Part shown: positions 8,368-15,605 of the stretch, in pieces | Position numbering within the stretch: the stretch's first letter is position 1 | How the letters are laid out: the number at the start of each line of letters is the position of its first letter | Source of the DNA: an uncultured Allobaculum sp. | GTDB taxonomy: Bacteria > Bacillota_I > Bacilli_A > Erysipelotrichales > Erysipelotrichaceae | Reading direction: 5' to 3' | NCBI GenBank assembly: GCA_948467695.1 | Contig: CAOKFJ010000011.1 | Coordinates: 1 to 15,621, forward strand | Length of the DNA: 15,621 nt | Notes under the pieces: model-generated | The model's database searches: none | Seen by the model: the letters and a program-made list of their open reading frames with translations, nothing else | Told to the model about the DNA's origin: nothing | Program-made: the position numbers and the translations under genes

Positions 8368-9602
8368 GTCCTGATCTCTCCAAACTCTCTTCACAGTTGA
8401 ACGCTCTGGCCTTTTTTGCCGATCTGCATGAAGACGCTGTGTTCGAAGCCTTCTGCAAACTGGTCGCGACGGCTTCGACAACCAATACAACCGACACGCA
8501 TGCCAAAGCGAGTCTGCAGACACGAAAGGAATGCGCTGCGCGTTTTGCTTCGCTGCTGTACAAGGCGCATACCGACAACTGGACGGACTATCTGAATGAG
8601 CTCGTTCTTGGCTCCACACAGACGCTTGCCTGGTTTGCCGCAAAGGATCGCGAGATTCCGTTTGCGATGGAAACCGTATGCCGCGCCGAACTGGAAATTC
8701 TGCAGGATGCTGCAGAAATTCTGCCGGGCGATTTAGGCATGGAAGAAGTGTACTGGCTCGCGCACAAAAGCGATCTGGAAAACCAGTACGCCGACCGCAT
8801 GGACAACCTTGCAAAATACGGTTCGGGTGTTTTTGCGAAATCTTCCATGTTCCGCCTTGCGGATGAAACGACGCTGCGCCTGATTCCGGTTGCCAATGGC
8901 GATCCGGTCACCTTTGATGTTCTTTACGGCTATGAAGACCAGCACCAGCGCATCATCGACAACACCAAAGCGCTTTTATCCGGACTGCCCTGTTCCAACC
9001 TGCTGCTGTACGGCGATGCGGGAACCGGCAAATCCGCAAGCATCAAAGCGGTGCTCAATCTCTTTAAAAACGAAGGCCTTCGCCTTGTCGAAGTCGGCAG
9101 AGGACAGCTTGCGCTTCTTCCTGATCTGCTTGACTGCCTTGCCGATGAACCCTCGCGCTTTGTGGTGTACATCGACGATCTGTCGTTTGGCGAAAACGAC
9201 GATTCGTTCTCGGCCCTAAAAGCCGTTTTAGAGGGCGGCGTGTGCGCACGCAGCAAAAACGTCGTGATCTACGCCACCAGCAACCGCCGTCATCTCGTTA
9301 AGGAAAGCATGTCCGCCCGTACCGGCGACGATATGCACAAGCGCGATACGCTGCAGGAGACACTTTCGCTTTCGCAGCGCTTTGGCGAATGCATTTTCTT
9401 TGAGAAACCGAACAACGACGCCTTTATGGAACTCGTCGACTCTCTCGCTTCTGAATACGGACTCCATCCCGAAAGCATGGAACAGCTTCACATCGACGCC
9501 TCTTCCTACGCGCTTGCGCAGGGAGGACGCTCTGCACGAGCAGCGCGACAGTTCATTGAACATCTTGTCGCCAGGGAAGGATTGAACGATGTTAAATCTT
9601 GA
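8364..9602 (+). CDS. AAA+ ATPase, DUF815 family
   Basis: 412-aa predicted cytoplasmic P-loop ATPase. The C-terminal half (about 180-400) matches the DUF815 type: a YGYEDQ entry segment, Walker A GDAGTGKS (217-224), Walker B VVYIDDLSF (267-275), sensor-1-like YATSNRRH (303-310) and an Arg-rich stretch before QETLSLSQRFG. Residues 1-180 are mostly helical in character and unrecognised. The GTG start is chosen because AAGGAG lies 10 nt upstream and the GTGA overlap links it to the restored ilvD. Its own stop lies 14 nt inside ilvA, so it is locked into the operon. The function of DUF815 ATPases is not established. A role in assembling or protecting a pathway enzyme is possible but is only suggested by position. 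Confidence 0.88.
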   Translation: MSPDLSKLSSQLNALAFFADLHEDAVFEAFCKLVATASTTNTTDTHAKASLQTRKECAARFASLLYKAHTDNWTDYLNELVLGSTQTLAWFAAKDREIPFAMETVCRAELEILQDAAEILPGDLGMEEVYWLAHKSDLENQYADRMDNLAKYGSGVFAKSSMFRLADETTLRLIPVANGDPVTFDVLYGYEDQHQRIIDNTKALLSGLPCSNLLLYGDAGTGKSASIKAVLNLFKNEGLRLVEVGRGQLALLPDLLDCLADEPSRFVVYIDDLSFGENDDSFSALKAVLEGGVCARSKNVVIYATSNRRHLVKESMSARTGDDMHKRDTLQETLSLSQRFGECIFFEKPNNDAFMELVDSLASEYGLHPESMEQLHIDASSYALAQGGRSARAARQFIEHLVAREGLNDVKS

Positions 9603-10785
9603 GAAGATCTACCAGGCACGCTATGTGCTTAAAGATATCGTCCGCACAACGGACCTCATTCCGGCACAGAACATCAAGCCGGGATGCAATGTGTATCTGA
9701 AAACCGAAAACCTCCAGAAAACCGGTTCCTTCAAAATCCGAGGCGCCAGCTACAAGATGTCGCAGCTGTCCGAAGAAGAAAAGAAGCACGGCGTAATCGC
9801 CTGCTCTGCGGGAAACCATGCCCAGGGCGTAGCGCTCGCCGCGCAGTCCGCCGGCATTCCGGCTGTCATCTGCCTGCCTGAAGGCGCGCCGATCTCCAAA
9901 GTCGAAGCGACACGCAGCTATGGCGCGCAGGTCGTTCTGGTGCCCGGTGTCTATGACGACGCCTATGCGGAAGCCCTTCGTCTTCGCGATGAAAAAGGCT
10001 ATACCTTCATTCATCCCTTCGATGACGAACTCGTGATCGCCGGACAGGGAACCATCGGTCTGGAAATTCTGGACCAGCTTGACGATGTGGATGTCGTTGT
10101 TGTTCCTGTAGGCGGCGGCGGACTGATCAGCGGGGTTGCCTACGCGATCAAAAACCTCAAACCGCAAGTCAAAGTCTATGGCGTGCAGTCCGAGGGCGCC
10201 GCGAGCATGGCGGTATCTCTTGAAGAAGACAAAATCACCTGTCTCGACAAAGTGCGCACTGTCGCCGATGGCATTCAGGTGAAAGAACCCGGCGAACACA
10301 CATTTGACTACTGCCGTCAGTATGTGGATGAAATCGTGACCGTCAGCGACGATGAAGTGGCGACAGCCATTCTCAAGTTGATCGAAACACAGAAACTCAT
10401 CACCGAAGGCGCTGGCGCTGTCAGCGTTGCCGCGGTGATGTTCGACAAGATTCCTGTAGAAGGCAAAAACGTCGTCTGCCTGCTTTCCGGCGGCAATATC
10501 GACGTTACGATTCTGTCCAAAGTCATCGAACGCGGTCTGCTCAAATCCGGACGCAGCGATACGCTTGCCATTCAGCTTGAAGACCGTCCCGGACAGCTTG
10601 CCAAAGTCTCCGCGCTTCTTGCGAAGCTTGGCGCTAACGTTGTCAGCGTCTTCTATGAAAAAGCCAGCGAAGGCAGCGGCATTACCGACTGCGTTCTGCG
10701 CATCAATATTGAAACGCGCGATCAGGCGCACATCGATTTCGTGCACAAAAGCCTGGCAGAAGCCGGCATTCATGTGATCGGCTGA
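9589..10785 (+). CDS. ilvA: Threonine ammonia-lyase (threonine dehydratase) with one ACT domain
   Basis: PLP enzyme turning threonine into 2-oxobutyrate and ammonia, the entry step to isoleucine. 398 aa. PLP-binding Lys49 in TGSFKIRGA, SAGNHAQG at 73-80, phosphate-binding GGGGLISG at 175-182, and a C-terminal ACT domain at about 325-398 (LEDRPGQLAKVSALLAKLGA). This is the short form with a single ACT domain, between catabolic TdcB and the ~500-aa two-domain biosynthetic IlvA. The ACT domain suggests amino-acid control, and the operon argues for a biosynthetic role. RBS AGGGAAGGA sits 7 nt from the ATG, inside the ATPase gene, which it overlaps by 14 nt. A hairpin terminator follows. Confidence 0.94.
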   Translation: MLNLEKIYQARYVLKDIVRTTDLIPAQNIKPGCNVYLKTENLQKTGSFKIRGASYKMSQLSEEEKKHGVIACSAGNHAQGVALAAQSAGIPAVICLPEGAPISKVEATRSYGAQVVLVPGVYDDAYAEALRLRDEKGYTFIHPFDDELVIAGQGTIGLEILDQLDDVDVVVVPVGGGGLISGVAYAIKNLKPQVKVYGVQSEGAASMAVSLEEDKITCLDKVRTVADGIQVKEPGEHTFDYCRQYVDEIVTVSDDEVATAILKLIETQKLITEGAGAVSVAAVMFDKIPVEGKNVVCLLSGGNIDVTILSKVIERGLLKSGRSDTLAIQLEDRPGQLAKVSALLAKLGANVVSVFYEKASEGSGITDCVLRINIETRDQAHIDFVHKSLAEAGIHVIG

Positions 10786-10844
10786 TCCTGAATTCACGCT
10801 GAAAACACCATCCAAAGCCCTAAAAGGCGAACCAGAATATTGCC

Positions 10845-10893
10845 AAAGGCAGGACGATCTTTGCGGTTTATCCCGATTCGCCCTGCCTTTTGT
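10845..10893 (+). terminator. Hairpin terminator after ilvA
   Basis: AAAGGCAGG (10845-10853) pairs with CCTGCCTTT (10882-10890) around a 28-nt loop that can pair further (CGATC/GATTCG). The T tract is short (TTTTGTT). It probably ends the ilvD operon, perhaps partly, letting some transcripts run into ridA. Confidence 0.65.
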
Positions 10894-11005
10894 TAAGATG
10901 AACAAAACGCCCGAATGCCGAAGACTCCCACAGTCTGTCTGGCAGAGCATGAAGCAGAACATCTTTCATGCGCTTATGTCGGGCATCAATAAGAAAGGAT
11001 CCATT

Positions 11006-11380
11006 ATGAAACAGATTTCTACACCTAACGCACCTGCTGCAATCGGACCGTATTGCCAGGCGATGAGCACAAACGGTTTTGTGTTCACTTCCGGTCAGAT
11101 CCCCATCAATCCCGCGACCGGAAACATTGAAGCGGCAGACATCACCGGACAGACAGAACAGGTGATGAAAAACCTCTGCGCTGTTTTGGAAGAAGCTGGC
11201 ACCAGCCCCGAAAAAGTTGTAAAGACAACCTGCTTCCTCGCGGATATCGCGGACTTTGCGGCATTTAACGAAGTGTATGCAAAAACCTTCGTGAACAAAC
11301 CCGCACGCAGCTGCTTCGCTGTCAAAGACCTGCCCAAAGGCGCTCTGGTTGAGGTCGAAGTCATCGCTGTCTGCGAATAG
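11006..11380 (+). CDS. ridA: RidA family reactive enamine/imine deaminase
   Basis: 124-aa cytosolic protein that hydrolyses the reactive 2-aminoacrylate or 2-aminocrotonate made by PLP dehydratases such as IlvA, protecting other PLP enzymes. Family marks: IGPYCQA near the start, SGQIPINPATG at 29-39, the substrate-binding Arg101 in KPARSCF, and Glu residues in LVEVEVIAV near the end. The ATG at 11006 is chosen because AAAGGA sits just upstream and KQISTPNAP is the usual RidA beginning. An earlier in-frame ATG at 10898 adds 36 residues unlike the family. It lies 220 nt after ilvA and is followed by a strong terminator. The pairing with ilvA fits its role. Confidence 0.95.
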   Translation: MKQISTPNAPAAIGPYCQAMSTNGFVFTSGQIPINPATGNIEAADITGQTEQVMKNLCAVLEEAGTSPEKVVKTTCFLADIADFAAFNEVYAKTFVNKPARSCFAVKDLPKGALVEVEVIAVCE

Positions 11381-11453
11381 AAGATTATCGTCTGATCGGG
11401 CGACAGAGGTCTTCTGACGGATCGAACGGCTTGATCACTGCAGTTCTGCATGG

Positions 11454-11501
11454 AAAACCGGCACGCATTCTCTGTATATGCAGAGGGCGTGCCGGTTTTT
11501 T
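11454..11501. terminator. Long-stem terminator after ridA
   Basis: AAAACCGGCACGC (11454-11466) and GCGTGCCGGTTTT (11487-11499) form a perfect 13-bp stem. An inner CTCTG/CAGAG pair (11470-11474, 11481-11485) sits around TATATG. Six T (11496-11501) end the + side. Confidence 0.93.
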
Positions 11502-11622
11502 GCATCCGCAAAACGAGGTGCTGTCCTTGGCGAGCGAAAGAACAGATGAGATAAAGCGTCCTGCCAATAAAAGACAAATCGTTTGGATATTTGAAGAAAT
11601 GAGATCCATTCTTCTGGAGCGA

Positions 11623-11638
11623 TTTTTTTTTGGGGGGG
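11623..11638. repeat. T9-G7 homopolymer tract
   Basis: Nine T followed directly by seven G, in the 380-nt gap between ridA and the first lipoprotein gene. Such runs are prone to strand slippage and to sequencing error. The G run precedes a possible 7-codon frame (ATG 11647, TAA 11668), which I do not call a gene. Nothing else in the gap looks coding. Confidence 0.8.
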
Positions 11639-11701
11639 AAGTGAATATGAAAATAAGCTGTTTAAAATAAATTAAAAAGTCAAAATCAAAGTATATAAAA
11701 A

Positions 11702-11732
11702 TTTTGCGTATGAGTACGTGAATTACGCAAAA
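11702..11732. repeat. 9-bp inverted repeat before the first lipoprotein gene
   Basis: TTTTGCGTA (11702-11710) and TACGCAAAA (11724-11732) are perfect inverted copies, 13 nt apart, centred about 44 nt upstream of the ATG at 11761. An AT-rich TATATAAAA (11692-11700) lies directly to the left and may be a -10 region. In that case the repeat sits around the transcription start, as an operator would. Confidence 0.5.
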
Positions 11733-11760
11733 ACGGCTTTGAAACAGGAAAGAGAGAAAG

Positions 11761-12450
11761 ATGATGAAAAAGAGTCGAATAAAAATCGCTCAGCTTGTCA
11801 TGGCTTGTCTGCTGTGTACCTCATGGGGATGCAGTGCACGGCCGCAAAACGTGAGCGATGCAGGTCAGATAGGCAGTCAAATAATTCGCAAAGAGGATTT
11901 GATTGGCTCCATTCGCCTGACGGATGACAAAACCTGCTTTAACATCAGTCCGCAAGAGTTTTATGAAAAGATGTCAGTCATGATGGGAGATCTGAATTCG
12001 CTTCAGGAAATGCGGGCGTTTGATGCGGCTGACTATGACATGCTTCGAAAAACGCTTGACTGGGATACAGTCATCGAACTCGAAGACGGGGAGGCAATTC
12101 TGCTTCAATGCGATGAAGAGCAGAATCTCATCGAAGCTGTCGGATACGACACGTCAAAGAATCCGGATGGTGCCGGAGCAGGAAATTTTCTCGGAATGTT
12201 TGGCGCAATGCTCGATCTGGAAGAGTATGACGCGCGCGAGATGATTCTTGAATTGCAGGAGGGGATTTTAGGCGATGCGCAGTCCTTCAATCCGCTCCAC
12301 CGATCAAATCCGAGGCAGACATATTCGGATCTGACGATCGGAGTTGATGCGTCAGTGGGAAAACAGGAAGACGGATCGGCAAATCTGGTTGATGTCTATC
12401 GCATTCTGGTTTTCTATCCGACAGAACAAACAGAGGCAAGTGAAAAATGA
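11761..12450 (+). CDS. Predicted lipoprotein of unknown function (paralogue 1)
   Basis: I do not recognise the family. The 229-aa product starts with a Lys/Arg-rich N-terminus, a hydrophobic stretch (about 9-20) and SWGC with Cys24 as the likely lipidated residue. The -3 position is Ser rather than the usual Leu, so the lipobox is imperfect; VMAC at 13-16 is a weaker alternative. The mature part is acidic and probably outside the membrane. It shares a pattern with the gene at 12659: SIxxTDDxTxF followed by FY, then GxxILL and YDxxxNPDA/G. This shows the two are related. RBS AGGAAAG is 8 nt from the first ATG; a second ATG follows immediately. It stands alone after the ridA terminator, with an inverted repeat in front. 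Confidence 0.75.
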   Translation: MMKKSRIKIAQLVMACLLCTSWGCSARPQNVSDAGQIGSQIIRKEDLIGSIRLTDDKTCFNISPQEFYEKMSVMMGDLNSLQEMRAFDAADYDMLRKTLDWDTVIELEDGEAILLQCDEEQNLIEAVGYDTSKNPDGAGAGNFLGMFGAMLDLEEYDAREMILELQEGILGDAQSFNPLHRSNPRQTYSDLTIGVDASVGKQEDGSANLVDVYRILVFYPTEQTEASEK

Positions 12451-12581
12451 GCGCATTCCTGTACACATTCGCTCGACGAGTAATCAGCTGCCATTTCTAA
12501 TGGAAATATTAAATATTGCAAAGAAAGGGAAAACACCACCAAATGCTCCAATCCATTGGCTAAGATGAAATCAGATACAGA

Positions 12582-12624
12582 CTGTTCTGAATACCGCTCC
12601 TGGAATGCACAGGATTCAGAACAG
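12582..12624. repeat. 11-bp inverted repeat in the leader of the second lipoprotein gene
   Basis: CTGTTCTGAAT (12582-12592) and ATTCAGAACAG (12614-12624) are perfect inverted copies around a 21-nt loop. They end 21 nt before the RBS AAAGGAG. No T run follows, so it is unlikely to be a terminator. It may be a 5' UTR structure or a protein-binding site. The rest of the 208-nt gap between the lipoprotein genes shows nothing clear. Confidence 0.6.
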
Positions 12625-12658
12625 CGAGAACCATGCAATGGAGCGAAAGGAGACATTT

Positions 12659-13420
12659 ATGAAGGGGAAGATGAAGCGGCTTGCCGGACTGACCCTGACA
12701 CTTGGCATGCTTATGGCAATGTCGGGATGCCGTATGGTCAGTCTCAACCATACCGAAGAAAAAATTGAGAGCATAAAGCCGACAGATGATTTCACGGCGT
12801 TCGATCTGGATGCCAAAGCGTTTTATTCGCTGATCGAAGAGTTTGCGGATGAGGCCGGCAAACCGGAGTCTCTTCGTCCGTTCGAGTGGGAAAAAGATAC
12901 GCCGGGAAGCGTCGCTATCAAGGAAGGACCGTTTTCCTATACGATTGACATGGCCAATGGCGACAGAATCCTGCTGGATATGAATGAGGATGAAAGCCGC
13001 GTAGAAACACTCGTATACGATTTCACCGATAATCCCGATGCAAAGTCCGCGATGGCGTTTGTAAAAGAGCTGGCGAATACATATCAAGCCGAGGGCTTTG
13101 AGGCGCAGAAATTCAATACAATCGTGGAGGAACAGTTTGTCTGCGAACCATGGGAAGAAAGCCATCCGATCGATATTCGCAGGCAGGCGGTGGACGCTCA
13201 TCTGCTTGTCTCTCTGACCGCCCGCGATTTTCTGGGTGTAAATACTGAAGGCACGGAAATTCCGACAGGAAACGACTCGATGCTCGTGCTTGAGATCGCT
13301 CCCACTCGCGCACTCGATATGGAGGATTACAAGCGCGTACGAGCCGTTGAAGATCTTGTTTTCGTGCCGGAACTGGACAGCTCGTATAGTTCAAGCGAAG
13401 CATCGTCCGTCCAGCAATGA
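12659..13420 (+). CDS. Predicted lipoprotein of unknown function (paralogue 2)
   Basis: I do not recognise the family. 253 aa. The signal is MKGKMKRLAG followed by a hydrophobic run and MSGC, with Cys24 as the probable lipid attachment site. The mature part is acidic and ends in a Ser-rich tail (SSYSSSEASS). The region after the signal, SIKPTDDFTAFDLDAKAFY, matches the paralogue at 11761, as do GDRILL and VYDFTDNPDA further on. The ATG at 12659 is chosen because AAAGGAG lies 6 nt upstream and places the charged N-terminus directly before the hydrophobic run; an ATG at 12605 would add 18 residues. A terminator follows at 13545. Its neighbours suggest a surface role, without proof. Confidence 0.78.
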   Translation: MKGKMKRLAGLTLTLGMLMAMSGCRMVSLNHTEEKIESIKPTDDFTAFDLDAKAFYSLIEEFADEAGKPESLRPFEWEKDTPGSVAIKEGPFSYTIDMANGDRILLDMNEDESRVETLVYDFTDNPDAKSAMAFVKELANTYQAEGFEAQKFNTIVEEQFVCEPWEESHPIDIRRQAVDAHLLVSLTARDFLGVNTEGTEIPTGNDSMLVLEIAPTRALDMEDYKRVRAVEDLVFVPELDSSYSSSEASSVQQ

Positions 13421-13449
13421 GCACGATATTGAAGAAGGAGACTGACTCA

Positions 13450-13478
13450 CACACGGCAAACGTTATTCTTGCCATGTG
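13450..13478 (+). other. Hairpin after the second lipoprotein gene
   Basis: CACACGGCAA (13450-13459) pairs with TTGCCATGTG (13469-13478), with one mismatch and a 9-nt loop. No T run follows. It could protect the 3' end of the message upstream of the true terminator; otherwise it has no obvious role. Confidence 0.3.
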
Positions 13479-13544
13479 CCTGCGGGCGTAAAAAAAGCGA
13501 CAGCTAAAGCGAATCTGACTGAACTGCTAGAGAAAAATGCGCAA

Positions 13545-13578
13545 GGCGCGTACGGGATTTCCGTGCGCGCCCTTTTTT
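13545..13578 (+). terminator. Terminator after the second lipoprotein gene
   Basis: GGCGCGTACGG (13545-13555) pairs with CCGTGCGCGCC (13561-13571), with one T-G pair and a GATTT loop, and is followed by CTTTTTT. It separates the lipoprotein gene from the second transferase. Confidence 0.92.
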
Positions 13579-13645
13579 ACAATCGCTTACATGTTACCAA
13601 ATTCGAAAGATTGAAAAAGTGAATCTTAAACTGGTGCAAGACAAA

Positions 13646-13673
13646 TTGAAAAGCAAAGCGGTTTCGCTAAAAT
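13646..13673 (+). promoter_or_regulatory. Promoter placed directly at the start codon of the second transferase
   Basis: TTGAAA (13646-13651) and TAAAAT (13668-13673) are near-consensus -35 and -10 elements with a 16-bp spacer. The -10 ends 7 nt before the ATG at 13681, so transcription should begin at or next to the A of the start codon. Confidence 0.6.
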
Positions 13674-13680
13674 ATAGGGC

Positions 13681-15372
13681 ATGTCTAAGAAAAATCTTCC
13701 CATATGGATCGGGACCATCGCCTACATACTGTTTTTGGTCGTATGCGTTCTGTCGTATGCGATTCAATACATTACCGAGGTGATTCAGGTCGAATCCTTC
13801 TCGCAGTTTCTCTATACGATGCAGGTCGGAATGGGCGGAGCGACAAATACCGTCGTTCAGATTCTCCAGGGCTTTCTTGGCAGCTACGCCCTGCTGATCG
13901 CGCTTGGCACTGCAATTTACGCTGTACTGATGCATGTCATGCTCAAGGAGAGAAAAGAAGAGCGCAAAGGACATGCACCCATCAGAAAGATCGCCGGAAA
14001 CGCGCTGGTGACACTCAACTGCGGATGCATGATCGCAGCCGCCGGGGGAGCGGGCATGTTTGCCTCGCAGCTGAAAGACGGCTATGACGCGCTTAAAATC
14101 GACACGTATCTGGAAGAGCAGAATACGTATTCGGACCTGTATGAAAAGTATTATGTGCAGCCGGACACTGAAATGATCAAAGCGCCCGCGAAAAAGAAAA
14201 ATCTCATTTACATCTACATGGAGTCCATGGAGGCGACGTTTGCAGACATTCACAACGGCGGCGGCTTCGAGGACAATCTGATTCCTCATCTGACGCAGCT
14301 CGCGCATGACAACGAGGATTTCACCGCCAGAAACGAGCATTCGCTCAATGGTGGGCAGGTCACAAACCAGACCAGCTGGACGGTTGCCGGCATGACCGCG
14401 CAGACGTCCGGCACACCTCTTGGTGTTTCCAATTCCAAATACAATCACACCTTTGAAGATTCGATGCTGTTTCTTCCCGAAGTTGTCACGCTTGGCGATC
14501 TTCTCGAAGACCAGGGCTACAAAAATATGCTGATGTGCGGATCGGAAGCAAGCTACGCCGGCAGGGCGAACTACTTCCGCCAGCACGGCGATTACGAAAT
14601 CTTTGACGTCATCTCCGCAAGAGAAGACGGCCACATTCCTGAAGACTATGACGAATGGTGGGGCTTTGAAGACAGCAAGCTCATCGATTTCGCCAAAGAG
14701 CAGATCACCAGACTCGCCAAAGGCGATCAGCCCTTCAACTTCACGATGCTGACGGCAGATACCCACTTTACCGATGGCTATCTGTGTCCTGACTGTCCGG
14801 ATGATTTTGATGAACAGTATAAAAACGTCATCCGCTGCTCGGACAGACGCATTGCCGAATTTGTTGACTGGATCAAACACCAGGATTTCTATAAAGATAC
14901 AGTGATCATTCTCTCCGGAGATCATCTTTCGATGGATGGACTGATCAACCAGAGTGTTGGTCTGGATTTTCCGCGCCGCACATACTTCACGGTAATCAAT
15001 GGACGCGATTATACGCTCGATCAGACGCGAAACTTCGCGACGCTCGATATCTATCCCACCACGCTTGAAGCGATGGGATTCGATATCGCAGGACATCGTC
15101 TGGGGCTTGGAACCTCTCTGTATTCTCAGGAACCGACGCTTGTCGAAAAGCTTGGCTTCAAAAAACTGAACGCGCAGATTGCCTACCGTTCGAAACGCTA
15201 TGAAGACGAGATTCTGAAAGACGATGGCTACGATCCGAATGAAGAAAGCGAACACAACTGGATTCCATTCTTCTTCCCATCGCCCGCAACATCTGAAAAA
15301 GATGATCCGATGCGCAACCAGAAGCCGCAGCTTCCTGTATTTGACGACAGTCAGGAACAGTCTTTCGAATAA
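13681..15372 (+). CDS. Membrane phosphoglycerol transferase, LTA synthase/MdoB family (paralogue 2)
   Basis: 563-aa paralogue of the enzyme at 504, without the repeat tail. Hydrophobic segments lie at about 7-29, 66-88 and 105-128, then an outer sulfatase-fold domain. Expected residues: Glu181 in MESME, Thr234 in SWTVAGMTAQ, Asp360 and His362 in DTHFTDGY, CxxC (369-372), and Asp414-His415 in LSGDHLSMDG. Blocks such as QHGDYEIFD and GHRLGLGTSLY are identical in both copies. The last ~60 residues are polar and unlike the first copy. The start is firm: an in-frame TAG lies at 13675-13677 and the N-terminus aligns with the paralogue. No ribosome binding site precedes the ATG, while a promoter-like pair ends 7 nt before it, which suggests leaderless translation. 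The gene is single and followed by a terminator. The two copies may differ in substrate or in priming versus extension (inference). Confidence 0.9.
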   Translation: MSKKNLPIWIGTIAYILFLVVCVLSYAIQYITEVIQVESFSQFLYTMQVGMGGATNTVVQILQGFLGSYALLIALGTAIYAVLMHVMLKERKEERKGHAPIRKIAGNALVTLNCGCMIAAAGGAGMFASQLKDGYDALKIDTYLEEQNTYSDLYEKYYVQPDTEMIKAPAKKKNLIYIYMESMEATFADIHNGGGFEDNLIPHLTQLAHDNEDFTARNEHSLNGGQVTNQTSWTVAGMTAQTSGTPLGVSNSKYNHTFEDSMLFLPEVVTLGDLLEDQGYKNMLMCGSEASYAGRANYFRQHGDYEIFDVISAREDGHIPEDYDEWWGFEDSKLIDFAKEQITRLAKGDQPFNFTMLTADTHFTDGYLCPDCPDDFDEQYKNVIRCSDRRIAEFVDWIKHQDFYKDTVIILSGDHLSMDGLINQSVGLDFPRRTYFTVINGRDYTLDQTRNFATLDIYPTTLEAMGFDIAGHRLGLGTSLYSQEPTLVEKLGFKKLNAQIAYRSKRYEDEILKDDGYDPNEESEHNWIPFFFPSPATSEKDDPMRNQKPQLPVFDDSQEQSFE

Positions 15373-15416
15373 TCGAAACGGATTGCAGCATTCAAGAAAT
15401 CAAATCGATGAAACAC

Positions 15417-15475
15417 AAAAGCCGAAAGTCGCTTGTCCCGAATATGGACGAGATGACTTTCGGCTTATTTCATTT
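15417..15475 (+). terminator. Terminator after the second transferase gene
   Basis: AAGCCGAAAGTC (15419-15430) pairs with GACTTTCGGCTT (15455-15466). An inner GTCC/GGAC pair (15435-15438, 15446-15449) lies within. The tail is ATTTCATTTTTT. The gap from here to 15567 shows nothing else. Confidence 0.88.
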
Positions 15476-15567
15476 TTTGAAAAGTGTGCAGGGGCATAAC
15501 AGATCGTGATTGGCGCAAAGGTGGAAAAGATGCGAAGAGGGGAGAAGAGTCGCAGTAGACGGATAAT

Positions 15568-15593
15568 AAAAAAACGCTTCCTTTCGGAAGCGT
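15568..15593 (-). terminator. Terminator facing the - strand
   Basis: ACGCTTCC (15574-15581) and GGAAGCGT (15586-15593) form an 8-bp stem with a 4-nt loop. On the - strand it is followed by seven T (15574-15568 read backwards), the layout of an intrinsic terminator for a gene entering from the right. It lies 12 nt after the probable tRNA 3' end. Confidence 0.85.
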
Positions 15594-15605
15594 GTTCTTT
15601 CAAGA

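Noticed and set aside
9592..10962. 456-codon open frame on the - strand opposite ilvA
   Set aside because: Same reason: antisense to a well-marked PLP enzyme, Phe/Asp/His-rich composition typical of a shadow frame.
11647..11670. Seven-codon frame after the T9-G7 tract, with the G run as a possible RBS
   Set aside because: Too short to support, with no sign of conservation or of a regulatory role visible from sequence alone.
11431..11670. 79-codon + frame after ridA
   Set aside because: It runs through the ridA terminator stem and the homopolymer tract. No motif, no RBS.
13594..15255. 553-codon open frame on the - strand opposite the second transferase
   Set aside because: It runs through the antisense of conserved catalytic motifs and shows no domain of its own.
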